A DNA stretch of 64,000 nt from assembly GCF_024868665.1 (NCBI RefSeq), contig NC_079890.1, positions 5,556,747 through 5,620,746 of the forward strand. The letters run 5' to 3'. The stretch is from Triplophysa rosa. Taxonomy: Eukaryota > Chordata > Actinopteri > Cypriniformes > Nemacheilidae. Positions 23,393 through 35,005 of the stretch are shown in pieces. The notes below the pieces were generated by a model. It did no database searches, was not told where the DNA came from, and saw only the letters and a program-made list of their open reading frames with translations. Made by a program: the position numbers and the translations under genes. How positions within the stretch are numbered: the stretch's first letter is position 1; each line of letters starts with the position of its first letter.

Positions 23393-23652
23393 TGAAGAGT
23401 TTGGTTCCAAAATGAGATAACTCAGTTTTTTAATTAAAAAAAAATCATGTTTTTTTATTATGCATTCCAATTAATATCAATCAAACTGCAGTTGGTTTGT
23501 TTTGATTTAACCCATAATAACAAAAAAATACAGCTATAACACAATTTATTAACACAATAAAACACAAAGAAAAACATGATAACATAATAAAGAACATGAT
23601 TTTGCAAAAAAAATGTAAACTGAGTTATCTCATTTTGGAACCAAACTCTTCA
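23393..23652. mobile_element. Short miniature element with perfect 36-bp inverted ends
   Basis: TGAAGAGTTTGGTTCCAAAA at 23393 begins a 36-bp sequence that is repeated exactly in inverse orientation at 23617-23652. The 260-bp unit between is AT-rich and non-coding. The superfamily cannot be assigned, because the flanks are too AT-rich to define a target duplication. Confidence 0.7.
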
Positions 23653-24010
23653 AATATTTAAAACTATTTCATAACATTATTTAGCCTAATGCAGTTGTGT
23701 TTTCAATGTAAATGTTTAATTTGATAGTGTATAGAAAACGTAGCAGAGAGCTTTCTTGACTTGTTATATTTTACAGCTTATTGTGAAGATTTTTTGTAGG
23801 CTTTGCAAACACATGTACACCCCTTAAAAGCCTGACATCACGGACATCATTGTGTCCCAAAATCATGGTGTCTCTGTGTCTCTCATTAGTCTTTATGTTC
23901 CACTACTTTTACTTTTAACTTATTGTTTGCAGAAACCGATTGCTGTAAATATTATTATTGTGCAAATGTAAATTCATTGCACGTAATTTGAGCGAAAAAA
24001 GCAAACTCTG
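23653..24010. other. No recognisable gene
   Basis: AT-rich unannotated DNA between two repeats; nothing further seen. Confidence 0.35.
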
Positions 24011-24220
24011 CACTGTAAAAATTAAAGGTACTTTGAGGAACCATTTGGGGTTCTTCACATTGCCACGCCGGCGGAACCCTCAGCGGAAACTCAAGGCACC
24101 GCTTAATGAAGGGCGGTTCTCTGAGGAACCCTCCAAGGCTTCTTGGGGATCCCTTTTATTAAAATGGTCTGGAACCATCTTGGGTGCTTCAAGGCACCAT
24201 TTCAGTTTATATTTGCTATT
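24010..24220. repeat. AAGAACC-rich interspersed repeat, left part
   Basis: It begins CACTGTAAAAATTAAAGGTA and carries repeated GAGGAACC, GGTTCTT and CAAGGCACC words, a common fish repeat type. A similar, roughly inverted stretch lies at 26200-26565. The two may be ends of one 2.5-kb element, but the inverted match is weak. Confidence 0.4.
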
Positions 24221-26199
24221 CACAATATTTTAATAAGCAGAAATAGTAAATCAAATACAACAGTTTATTGATAAACAACAATTTACATTGAATAAATATT
24301 TACAGAATGGTCAATATTGAACATTACCATTCTCAATTCATGAAATCACATGTATAATTAATATTGTGTTGGTGATATTGTTATAAATGAAAAGTCTTTA
24401 TATTAACAAAACTAACCAAATAATTTGCCTTAATTTTAAATATACTGTACATACAGAAATATTTCAGGTACTTTGTACAAATGTACAATTGTAAAAAAGT
24501 CCAGCAAAAAAGTAGTCTCTCATAGCAAGGCCTACACCCATGGTAAAGTTGTAATTTGCCAAATAGCAAATCCTTGCGAGCTAGAGAAAACAATGCTGTT
24601 CTCTCCAAATGGGTTTCCTGCTATTACCAGGTGGTGTGAGGACCCATGTAGTCAAAGTAAAAATTATTTCTATAGTACATTTCACAATTTTGCATTGCTA
24701 AAGTAGATATGTATTTATGGCAAAAAGAGAACAGGAGCTGCGTCTGTTGGCCTTGGGTGTCCCTGGCAGTGCAAGGATGAGCATCAGGGTGGGCTGGGTC
24801 TGTTGGCCTTGGGTGTCCCTGCGAATAAGACATGGAGACCAAAAAGAGGGATTTAGATAACGTCTCATAAAACATTAAATTTAATCATTTAGCACATCAC
24901 AAATTGGTTTACAAATGTAACAAAGAACAAACAAAATATTACAATGCCTGGAAGTCACTGTTTTGGTCTATGGTTAAGGAGTACAATAGGCTATTTATAG
25001 CAACAACTGTAATAATCCACTTTATTCAGATTTTCCATTGTCAATGAGTATTTTTACATGTGCAAATATAACAAATAACATAATAATGAATATATCGTAA
25101 TAAATATAATACTTACATTTTTTTGCTGCTCAACTGGAAAATACTGAAAATTCTGAGTTAAAAGGATAAAAACAGAACTGAATGATAAAAATATTTAATT
25201 ACAGACAATTTATGTAACATGGGTGGGAAAACCATTCAACACAATCATCAATAAGTTAAAAAAGAGCTATACATTCACTAAAAGTGAACATAATAGCTAA
25301 AAGTGGCTAAAAGTCATTGTTTGTCATTAACACTAACGTTACGCATTTAACGTTAGCCAAACAAGCTTCATCTTAACTTATATTCGTTAGCATCTCGGCT
25401 AAAACATGCGCTGCCTACACTGTGTAAATAAATGGTTTAAACAGCCAAAAGCGGCCATACAATTAGACGTGTCAGAGTATACATTTATATAAATAGTATA
25501 TAGTTAGTATATTTAAGTTATTTATATATTTTGACTTTAATTACATCCAATGGGACAGTCGAGAGGTTGTTGCGATCCGTTATTTTGAATTCCCGCCTGT
25601 CGCGCGAGCGGAACAACACCGGTGAACACTCGTGCCACTGATGTTTGATCGCAGACGGATCGGCGACATCACAGCACAGTGAGAGCTATTTGTGAACTGA
25701 CTGCTCTGTATGCTTTAGAGATGTTATTCTAAGTCCGTATGCTTTTTGTCATAAGGTGATCGGTCTGCGCAGAGCTGGAAAAAGTTAAACACACATACTA
25801 ACGAAAGCGCCACATGGCACATGCCTTGACGCTGCGACATTGGGCCAACAGCGCCAAAGTACTGTGGAGGGCGAAACTGCACAATAAACACACAGAGCAG
25901 CTGCAGTTTGTTTGGATGGAAAGCACAACAACGTTTACATTTTCAAAAGATTTCAGTGACTTAGGATCTACTTATAGAATAAAAATGTTTATTTATAATA
26001 TATTAATATAATTAATGATATAATACAAATAAGAAATATAAAATAATCAAAAAGCTTGCTGAAATTTTTCAAAATAACATTTAGCCTTTTCTAATCATGC
26101 GCATGATTTTAAAATGTGTGTTCACTTAGCAGGGGCCAAAAACCAAACTTTGGACTATTCTTATTCTCAAAAAACATCGAAATGATCAGACACTAAAAA
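24221..26199. other. No recognisable gene; small duplication and CpG-rich patch
   Basis: A 27-bp phrase around TCTGTTGGCCTTGGGTGTCC occurs twice, near 24746 and 24799. A CpG-rich patch at 25560-25690 (CCCGCCTGTCGCGCGAGCGG) might be a promoter remnant, but no exon follows. The rest is AT-rich. Confidence 0.35.
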
Positions 26200-26565
26200 T
26201 CCCTATTTCATGCAGAATTTTTGGGGGTTCCTCTAGATACTGTCATGTATAAGAGAGATTCTACAGGAACCACTTACAAGTTTACAGATCTTACAAGAAC
26301 CATTTTTTAGAATTTGAGTTCCTTCAATAACCCGCAAAGCACTTTGAGGTCCCAGTGTAGTGAAAAGGTGACTCCAGAACTTCACAACTGAATGTGGGGT
26401 TATTCAAGAATCTTCTAGGTTCCTGGAAGAACCACAAAGACTATAGATGGTTCCACCATAACCCTTTTATAGAGAAAAAGAGCTTTGGAGCACCTAAAAT
26501 ACAGTTTAAGGTTCTTTGAGTACACAACAGGATATTTGAGGCACTTTTTCTTTTTACTGTGTGTA
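26200..26565. repeat. AAGAACC-rich interspersed repeat, right part
   Basis: The segment contains many GGAACC, GAACCAC and AGGTTCTTTG words and ends CTTTTTACTGTG, resembling the complement of the start at 24010. It is non-coding. Confidence 0.4.
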
Positions 26566-27581
26566 TACATGCGGTGAAGTCCATCAAACCTGGCTGTTAC
26601 ATAGTAACCATTTCTGGTGTTTCTGCAAACAATGCTGTCCAAGAACATATAACTCTGCAAACAATCCTGACGACAACAAAATAAGAATCTATTGCCAATG
26701 GTGTTGCTATGATCATATTTGGAATTATTTGCTCTGAATTACCATGCTACGATGGCTTTTTTATTGGCAGTTCAGTTATTCAGTCTGACTTTGATCTCGA
26801 TATTCAGATTGTCATTGAGTAGTAAGAGAGCTTATCCTTCTGTAATGCTAATTCTAATTAAACTACATACTATAGTATCAGTGAAAATAAAGGCAGGTTG
26901 TGTAAATGTGCCATTCGATATGGTGAGAGTGAAAGGCAGGTGGAGATGAGATAGTTGTAATTAGAAGCTGAGGGAAGAGTACGTGTGGATGTTTTCCAAG
27001 ACCTTGTTAGTGCTAGACAGGTAACAGGCAGTTAGAAAGTAAATATGTGACAGGTCTACGTTCTTATTTCAGTTTTTGTCTTTGTCCTGGAGCATGTTTT
27101 ATGACCATATCTTTTAAAAGGTGCTCTATTTGATAGCCATCTTGAAAGAGAGTATGGTTAACCAAATTACAGTGGCTGTTTACACCAAGATGATTGTTGT
27201 GAGATTCATGCTGGGGGATTTTCACAGGCTGATAGAAGAATTGAAGCTGTATCATTAAGAATTTCACCAGTACTTTAGAATATCTTTGAAAGAGAGACTT
27301 CAGGGTTTTTCCTGGCTCAAAATTAGGTGGAGGTGGTGCCATCCTGATCTTGTACACACACACGTAAGCCTACCGTACCTTTAAGTGGCTTAACCAAAGT
27401 GACTTTGAGTTTGACATATTCAAAGTTCTAATAAAATTAGATAAAAATGACAATTATTAAGTTATATAAAACATTTCTGTTTGGTTGAATAAAAGTAATG
27501 TTTTTGAAACAAATAAAGCTTTTTTATCATTTCAAATTACTTTTCAGCCCACAATAGCCAACTGAATTAACCAGTCTTTCT
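26566..27581. other. No recognisable gene
   Basis: No conserved frame, RNA gene or repeat boundary was identified here. Confidence 0.35.
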
Positions 27582-29060
27582 CACTGTAAAAATTGAACAG
27601 CTGGATCAACTTAAAAAAATGAGTACAAATGGTAAAACCTAAAAATGTTAAGTTGGACCAATTTAAATTTCCCAGGTAAAAAAACTGTAAAAATTATGAG
27701 TTGGATCAACTTAAAAAAAATATTCCAAAATGCTAAAACCTAAAAATGTAAAGTTGGTTTAAATTTCACAGCTGACAAAAGTGTAAAATGATCAGTTGGA
27801 TCAACTTAAAAAATTACTTCAATTGGTAACACTTAGAAAAATTAAGTTGGTCCAACTTAAATTTCCTTATCTATGAAAAGTCACCATCATTGTGATCAGT
27901 GTTTCCTTGAGTTGGGCTCTTGACCCTTGACTTTCATTTATAAATTTGTTTGCCACTGTGTGTTTAAAGTACTTTAAAGACACACCGATTTTAAAGTATA
28001 TTTGTTATGGCAATGCAAATGAAGATTTTATTGACTAATGTTGGTTGTTCAAATGTACATCATTCAGTAGTTTGATTCACTGATCTCATTTAGATCGTCT
28101 GTTGTGCTGCTGAAAGAACACTACAGTGGAAATGGATTTGCTTGCATTTTGACGTATAAATGATAAAATGATTCGTGAAAACAGGATGCAAATTTAATCT
28201 TAAATTTCTGAAGAGTTTAGATTCACACAGACATCAAGAATCAGTGTATGAATCTCAACCATGGTGACAATCAATAAACGAAAGCTTCATGCTGCAATGC
28301 ATGCTGGGTAACATCAAAGTACAAAACTCATTCATGATTCCCAGCATGCATTTCAGTTGATCTGTTTATCTGAATTAGTCTGTTGATTGTCACCATTGTT
28401 AAGATTCATACACCGATTCCTGATGTCTGTGTGCATCTTAACTCCTCTAAAATTTATTTTCGATTAACTCTGCGTCCAGTTTTCATGAATCATTTTAAAC
28501 ATCAAAATGCATAATTCCCTTCCACTATAATGTTCTTTTAGCAACACAGCATGCAATCTAGATGAGATCAGTGAATCAAACTACAGGATGATGGATATTT
28601 TAACAACCAACACCAGTCAATAAAATGCTCATTTGCATGCCATAACAACATACTTTAAAACCACACAAATTTTAAAGCAACAAATGAGCTTTAAACAGAC
28701 ATTGGCAAACAAATTTGAATATGAAAGTCAGGGGTCAAGAGCTCAACTCAAGGAAACACTGATCACCATGATGGTGACTTTGGACCAACTTAATTTTTGT
28801 AAGTGTTACCAATTGAAGTAATTTTTTAAGTTGATCCAACTGATAATTTTTTACACTTTTGTCAGCTGTGAAATTTAAATTGAACCAACTTTACATTTTT
28901 AGGTTTTACCATTTGGAATATTTTTTTTAAGTTGATCCAACTCATAATTTTTTACTGTTTTTTCACCTGGGAAATTTAAATTGGTCCAACTTAACATTTT
29001 TAGGTTTTACCATTTGTATTCATTTTTTTTAGTTGATCCAACTGTTCAATTTTTACAGTG
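27582..29060. mobile_element. 1.48-kb near-complete palindrome (foldback element)
   Basis: The unit starts CACTGTAAAAATTGAACAG and ends with its exact complement. The two halves are inverted copies along almost their whole length of about 725 bp each. Matched landmarks are GAGTTGGATCAACTT at 27700 with AAGTTGATCCAACTC at 28928, the GTCACCAT block at 27882 with ATGGTGAC at 28769, and GATTCACTGATCTCAT at 28075 with its complement at 28563. The centre is a perfect AATGCATGCTGGG stem with a loop of about 31 bases (28309-28339). Each arm also has three internal repeats of the GGATCAACTTAAAAA module. No protein frame or clear target duplication was found. It is a foldback element or an inverted duplication; a transcript would form a very long hairpin. 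Confidence 0.85.
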
Positions 29061-29900
29061 TAAATGAGCAAAGCTCATTCACATCTTGCATTCTCTGTGG
29101 TTGACTTTAAATGATTCAAGGATCTCTTATATTCGCTAGTGACTGAAAAGTTCAATAGTTTAAATGAATCGGTTCAAATGAGTCATTCGTGTGCGAGTCG
29201 TTCTGAACGCAATGTGCGTTCATACTGGCGAACTCGCTGTGTACAGTATACGCTGATTCAACGATCCAACTGCACCGCTAAAGACATTACAATGATGTAC
29301 GTCATGTTCATTCAATAAATTTCAAGAAATTAAACGTACTTGGATGCAAATCAAACAGCCGTGAAACACAGGCTGGCTCTTGTTCTGCAACTCTTTTTAA
29401 TGCCTCAGTGTGCTGATAACGAAACAGCGCCTCAACTGTGGCGTAATGTCGCAACTGCAGTTACAAATGACAGTCTGATAAATGCATGCAGCATTTCTTG
29501 TGAAGACTCGCAACATAATTTTGGCGAGAGCCTGAGGCGGCACGACATTTGACGGAGGCGGCCGCCTCCAATTTCTCTATGCAGGAAAAACCCTGGACTT
29601 GGGAAATTTTGGGACTTATTTTTTCTAGTAACTAATCATTGATGGAAAATGAATGTGTGTATCATTTTAACACACATTCACAGCCATTGGTTCAAATTTA
29701 AATGTTTACTGCACTCATTTTTAGTGCAGAACATTATGTGTGAATAGGCATTTACAATTCCTATTATGAATTTATTCATTTGTTTTTTATTAAAAAGAAA
29801 CGAATGTATGTTATGAATGTGTTTTAAAGGTATGTCTAATTAATTATTAATTAATGTTCACCTAAAATACCATTAATTTCTCTCCTTTTTATTGCAGTGA
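29061..29900. other. Upstream region of gal3st3, no defined exon
   Basis: No earlier exon or promoter could be fixed. A polypyrimidine tract and acceptor TTTTTATTGCAG (to 29897) show that the first coding exon follows an upstream intron, so at least one 5' non-coding exon should lie further left. I could not locate it. Confidence 0.4.
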
Positions 29901-29995
29901 ATGCAGCTGGATATGTCTCAAAAGAAGATATTTCTAGTATTAATAACCATCAGTACTGTCAGCCTGCTTCTGCACCATGGGGGTCACTTGAACTT
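29901..29995 (+). CDS. gal3st3: gal3st3 coding exon 1 (membrane anchor)
   Basis: This 95-base coding part is too short to appear as a long frame. It lies between the acceptor TTATTGCAG at 29897 and the donor GTAAG at 29996. It encodes MQLDMSQKKIFLVLITISTV and then a leucine-rich stretch ending HHGGHLN, resembling the signal-anchor of mammalian GAL3ST3. Two bases of the next codon remain at the end and are completed by the first base of exon 2. Confidence 0.88.
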
Positions 29996-30841
29996 GTAAG
30001 AATCTCAGATGAATGCTCCTTCCATCTTTTCCTACCTCATTGATGACCGTAGATCAAGAAAAGAAAATCTAAATTGGGCTTTTCAGCAGGGTAAACCAGT
30101 AGATTAAGGTTTATGCAAAAATCAACTGTATCCTGAATGATTAACTTCTGTAAAAAAGCCAAGAGAGTAGACCAGCACAACCTCCAGTATTTCCCATTTT
30201 GTACTTGATGAACAAAAGAAATCTATACAGGTTTGGATAGACATAACTGTAAATTATAAGCTTTTTATACTGTATTGGTTTCCCAGACCCTATTTTGCAG
30301 CTAGTGTAGTTGGTCTCCATGCCTTGCCAAGAAGGTGTTAAGCTGGCAGGAGCATAGATATGTATAGATGCATGTTCGACTGCTCCAGATATGTAGATGC
30401 GTCCTCCATTTTGGAACGGTCCACTGACTTGACTCGTTTGACAGTTTGCCAAGGTGCCACAACACTGCATTGCCCCTGACTGTAAAAACTACAGGGATTT
30501 AAATTCTTAAAAAAAAAGGGATAACCATCTTGTTGTATTGCGTTATGTGAAACATAAGCGTAATGTTGGGTTTAGACAATAGCAAATAACGTTTGATAAT
30601 CATACATGTACAGTATATAAATGCTGAAGTGTTGACGGACCACTTGGCAGGGTTGCCAGATCTGTGCAAAAAAATCCAATCTAAACTAGCTTAATAAAAT
30701 TCCACAGAAAAAATATGGACTTGGCAACCCTTCACAAACTGGCTCGCAATGTTCCAATATTGCAGACGATCTATGTATAGCATCCCATAGAAAACACGCA
30801 CGCACGCACGCACACACACACACACTCACACACATATATAC

Positions 30842-30873
<32 letters not shown>

Positions 30874-32316
30874 GTATCTATGGACAGGAGCTCAAAACAT
30901 TTGTGAAGCCATTAAGCCAGTGGAAACCAGCCACCCTAGACCTTTCATTAGGCCTTATGTGACCATCATGTCACTTGATTATTTATATTTAATAATAATT
31001 GAAGGCTGACAGTGATATCGTTAATTCTCTTTGGTTTCTGTTCATCTGTCTGTAGAACATTGGAGGCCTTCTGGTTGGGGTGTCCATCCTCCACGCTTTC
31101 CTTTACCCAGGGCAGTAGTGATCCTACTCCTAAACACACCAGTGTAGCCTTCTTGAAGACGCACAAAACAGCCAGCTCCACTGTGCAGAACATGCTCTTC
31201 CGCTTTGCTGAACGTAACAATCTCACCGTGGCGCTGCCCATTACCACCTGTGACCATCAATTCTGCTATCCTCGGCCCTTCAGTGCCCACTTCGTCCACC
31301 CACATACGACACCTCCGGACATCATCACCAATCACTTACGGTTCAGCCGTGCTGAGCTTCGACGCCTCATGCCCAACAACACAGTGTACATAACAATATT
31401 GCGGGAACCAGGAGCCATGTTTGAGTCCCTGTTTAGCTACTATAATCAGTACTGCCTTAGCTTTAAACGTGTTCCAAATGGCTCTTTAGAAACTTTTCTG
31501 GACCATCCATGGAGCTACTATCGTCCAGAAGAAAAGGATTCGATGTACGCAAGAAATACGCTGACCTTTGACCTAGGTGGCGACAAGGACCGTCCGTCGT
31601 CAGAAGCACCGGCGTATGCGAAGCGGTTTGCTGTGGAGGTGGAGCGAGTGTTCTCGTTGGTTATGATAGCAGAACACTTTGACGAATCGCTAGTGCTACT
31701 ACGCCGCTTGTTGTCGTGGGACCTCGACGATGTTCTGTATGTCAGTCTTAACATGAGGACCACCGACTCTAAAAGCAGCCTTTCCAGTGAAATTACAACC
31801 AAAATCAGAGCCTGGAATGCCATAGACTCCGTACTGTACGATCACTTCAATGCCTCATTGTGGCGGCAACTAAGAGCATTGGGACTAGCATGCGTCGAGC
31901 GGGAAGTCCAGCTGTTGCGTCAGTCTCGGGATCGACTTGTACGTGGCTGCTTCGGTGGACATTTGCCACCACTTCGTTCGGCTTCTCAGATCACAAATAA
32001 GGAATTACGGCCCTGGCAGCCGAGCGCCAAGGTGGCGATTGTTGGGTATGATTTACCAGTCAACGTAACACACAAAGGCCACGTGCCTCCGCGAGATGAC
32101 TGTTTAAAGATGATAATGCCAGAAGTGCAGTATACACGGCTGTTACTCCGATCAGAGTCGCTGCGTTATCGGAAGCGATTTCTGCGGCACTCCCAGCAGA
32201 CTTTACACGCCGCCGGACAGGTTCGGGTGCATAAAGAGTTTCCGAGTTTGCTACCGCGACCGTCAGGGACTATGGCTCGGAGCACCAGAGGGGCAATGAC
32301 CAGCATAAAAGGATAG
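29901..32316 (+). CDS. gal3st3: Galactose-3-O-sulfotransferase 3 (two coding exons)
   Basis: The coding sequence joins 29901-29995 and 31056-32316, giving about 451 residues against roughly 431 for the mammalian protein. Exon 1 encodes a short cytosolic tail and a signal-anchor (about residues 10-24, IFLVLITISTVSLLL), as in type II Golgi enzymes. Exon 2 carries the catalytic domain. KTHKTASST (about 66-74) is the 5'-phosphosulfate loop that binds PAPS, and TILREPGAMFESLF (about 145-158) is the 3'-phosphate motif. The HQFCYPR, FSLVMIAEHFDESLVLLRRL and MPEVQY blocks are specific to Gal3ST3. Sequons at about residues 87 and 139 suggest N-glycosylation. The family transfers sulfate to the 3-OH of galactose in N-acetyllactosamine glycans. 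A stop codon (29898-29900) directly precedes the chosen ATG; an in-frame ATG at 29913 is the alternative. The intron has GTAAG and TGTAG boundaries in phase 2. No damage is seen. Confidence 0.95.
29996..31055 (+). other. gal3st3: gal3st3 intron
   Basis: The 1,060-base intron starts GTAAGAATC and ends TCTGTCTGTAG. It contains a CACG/CA/TA microsatellite and no recognisable coding sequence. Confidence 0.85.
30795..30870. repeat. CACG, CA and TA microsatellite in gal3st3 intron
   Basis: Consecutive runs of GCAC, CA and TA dinucleotides, about 75 bp, sit within the gal3st3 intron. Confidence 0.9.
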
Positions 32317-34096
32317 TTAAACTGCGTTTATTCCTCTCTTGAGTTGGACTGCAGGTAGATTTCCATGAGATGTTGGTCATACCTGTACAGCATGAATGTG
32401 AGCACACACTCAACTCTTATTCTAAAAGTTGACACAAACACACACAATCTGTGTGTTTGTGTACTTCTCAAAATGAATTATATATTCAAAAATATATTCT
32501 CAAGGCATAAAAGCAACATGGAATATCTCTTACTTTAAAAAGACCATTTCTGCTTATTTATTCCTTTGTATTTAAGCCACTGTGTTTTTACTACACTGAC
32601 ACTAACAGTCTCACGACACCGGGTTTAGATGGTTTCTAGCTGGTCCAAGCTGGTCTAAATGGTTGATCAGTTATTTTACCAGCTGGTGGGGTGGGGTGGG
32701 GCTGACCTTACGGACCATTATAGTCAAGCTGGTTTGACCCTTACCAGCAACAAACAAGCTATTATGACCTTGAGCCTTTGTCTACTGGTATACTGTAGAA
32801 AATTTTTGTTTGTATTTCAGGCCTCTGGTAATAGAAGACTTACAGCTGAGCAAATGCACCTTGTAATACATGCTGAGACTGCGCCTGAGCCATAAGACAC
32901 ATATATGTGGGTGGCATAGTGTGTTAGTGATGATGCAACCTTCTCAATAGACCTAATTTAAATTTTACCCTCTCCTTGGGCAGTGCTTGGGTTACAAAGC
33001 CCTACATTTAAAACACTCATCCTTTACTAGATGCTGAGAATAAGTGATGAATGAAATACATAGGCAATGAAGAGTTACTCTGATAAGTTTTCTTTTGTTC
33101 TAAAGTGTTCTCAGTTTTGGGGATAATGCTTTATGGTGCAGTGTTGCAAATATGTCATGTTTATTGTTTATATTAGGAAATAAAACTCTACATTGTTAGA
33201 AAGAATCAAACTGAATTTCGATCTGTAGGAGCAACCAATGCTGAAACATACTGTATTGTACGTTAAACAATGGCAAAACGGAGGTCAGTTTGGGGAGCCA
33301 GTTGTTATTTTTGCTATTCTGTCTGACGGTTTAGAAATTACACACTGTTGTTTGAAATCTGACACATTTGCAGTCACATATGTCTCAAGTATGTCGCTGG
33401 TCTAACCTCCGACAATGTGATCTGACGGTGGAATGTAAAACCATAGTCAAGGTTGTACATTTGAAGTTGGCTATTTGACTTTGATGGACTCTACAACACT
33501 ACATCACTTTTATTGAAGCCACCAAATAGAAACTGAATACCTCACAGCCTCTAGAACATATATTTTATTTTCTAATACTGATTTTTTTGCCATCCAACAC
33601 CTTTTCTGGAAGGTTTCTTGAGGAACACCAAGAACATGGACAAGCTTCCTGCTTTCATTCAAACGTTCCTGCAATAAGAATATCACTAATTCCACTACTC
33701 TTTGTCCTAAAGCTATTTTATTCCATTATCCTGAGTGAAGAAGACATTTTTATACATCATCATTTGATAAAAGATCTCACTGGCATATTTTTAATAAAGC
33801 CATATTGTATTTTAGAGAAATTTGTGTTTTTGAGCAATATAGCAATGGTATGCAATTCTACTGGATACCGTAATGTAATTACTAGTCTGAACATAGATCA
33901 AAGTGACAACAAGCATTTTCAAAATGGTTATCCTCCCATGAATCAGCTTCCATCTTTCCGGGTGGTCTAGAAGATGCCTGAGACAGAATATACTTTAAGT
34001 AGTCTGGAATTTAATTGACATGGATCTATGCTGTAAACCATTAAGCCACACAAATGCCAATACAAGGTGTATACAGTTTAGCATTCCACCTCCTAA
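32317..34096 (+). other. gal3st3: Probable gal3st3 3' untranslated region
   Basis: No coding frame follows the stop at 32314. The segment at 32630-32760 holds repeated AGCTGGT words, a fish interspersed repeat fragment. AATAAA words occur at 33179-33184 and near 33792. How far the transcript extends cannot be fixed from sequence alone. Confidence 0.4.
33179..33184 (+). terminator. Candidate polyadenylation signal
   Basis: The AATAAA hexamer lies 860 bases after the gal3st3 stop codon. The downstream GT-rich element is weak, so use of this site is uncertain. Confidence 0.3.
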
Positions 34097-34268
34097 AGGG
34101 ATAGTTCACCCAAAATTTAATTTTGTCATCATTTACTCACCCTCATGTCATTCTAAATCTGTGTGACTGACTGACTTATGCAGAACACAACTAATATTTA
34201 AAAAACCGTTGGTAACCAAACAACATTGGCACCCATCGATTTCCATTGTATGGACACAAAATTGACAG
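34097..34268 (+). repeat. Interspersed cyprinid-type repeat, left half
   Basis: GGGATAGTTCACCCAAAATT and GTCATCATTTACTCACCCTC open this repeat, which also occurs complete at 45310-45595. It breaks at about 34268, where the DIRS element starts. A short inverted remainder (GAATAAATGATGACAAAATT) appears at about 39109, directly after the DIRS right end. The DIRS element therefore inserted into this repeat. Confidence 0.6.
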
Positions 34269-34286
34269 AAGAGTATAAGTTCCCCT

Positions 34287-34460
34287 TCAGTCGGTCTCTC
34301 GATGTTGTGTTGAGAGACAAACTGGGGTTTGATCTTGAAAAACTATTATCTCCGGGAGGAATTTTAAAACACCAATGGGCTTGGTGAATGGCACACGCAT
34401 GCCAGTCCCCGCCCCGTGCATATGGGTATAAAAGGGAGGTGGCGGTGGACATTCACTCAT
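34287..34460 (+). repeat. DIRS left inverted terminal repeat
   Basis: GGTCTCTCGATGTTGTGTTG, then GGGTTTGATCTTGA and a TATAAAAGGG box at about 34426. The complement of this whole block is found at 38900-39045. Confidence 0.8.
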
Positions 34461-34642
34461 CCTTCGGAACCTGCATGACGGTACATGTCAAGCGATTATT
34501 CTCTTCGAGAATTCTCCTTCCAGACTGCTGGATTTACGGCGTGGAGCAGCAGATTTCTCCCTCTCGGTAGTGGACTTCCCCTGGGTGTCTAGGCAGCGAG
34601 CTGCAGATATTTCTAAAAAGAGCAAATTTCCTCTCACAGTCT

Positions 34643-35005
34643 GTGCTGTCTTCGGGCATGTGTCGCAGCTGTGTTCTTGGGTATGACAGACTCATTCCCG
34701 AGTCAGACGGGCACGACACTTGTATTGCTTGTTGGGGTTCCAGCATGCACTCGCAGGACTCGTCGATTAAGGTGTTGCGGTCACGGTTGGCTACATTCTC
34801 TGGAATTCTCTGGAATGTAGCCGCAAACCCGTCTGTTTCCCGAGCATCTACTGCCGTTTCGGCGAGGTTGACTGTTTCGGCGAGCGGCGGGGATGATTGG
34901 GGATTGACATGGATGTCACTCCGCCAGTTTCGGCTCGCGGATCATCCGTGCCCTTGCACGCTCACCTGGCTCGTCCCTGATGGGCGGCGGTGTACCGTCC
35001 CATAG
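34643..35005 (+). pseudogene. DIRS ORF1 (gag-like) remnant
   Basis: The frame encodes a cysteine-containing segment, CRSCVLGYDRLIPESDGHD followed by TCIAC, that recurs in ORF1 products of fish DIRS elements and could bind metal. The following part is out of frame or stopped. The product would be an RNA-binding structural protein of the element; this is inferred from family knowledge and position. Confidence 0.5.

Noticed and set aside
25560..25690. CpG-rich promoter for gal3st3
   Set aside because: It is over 4 kb upstream with no definable exon, donor or TATA context, so it is too speculative to call.
24010..26565. One 2.5-kb DNA transposon with AAGAACC-rich ends
   Set aside because: The two ends share word composition, but the inverted alignment is poor and no target duplication was found.
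31012..31055. Start of the gal3st3 frame at 31012
   Set aside because: These bases are intronic. They precede the TCTGTCTGTAG acceptor and lack an ATG, and the true N-terminus is on the upstream exon.
31042..31823. Minus-strand frames opposite gal3st3
   Set aside because: They are shadows of the gal3st3 coding exon.
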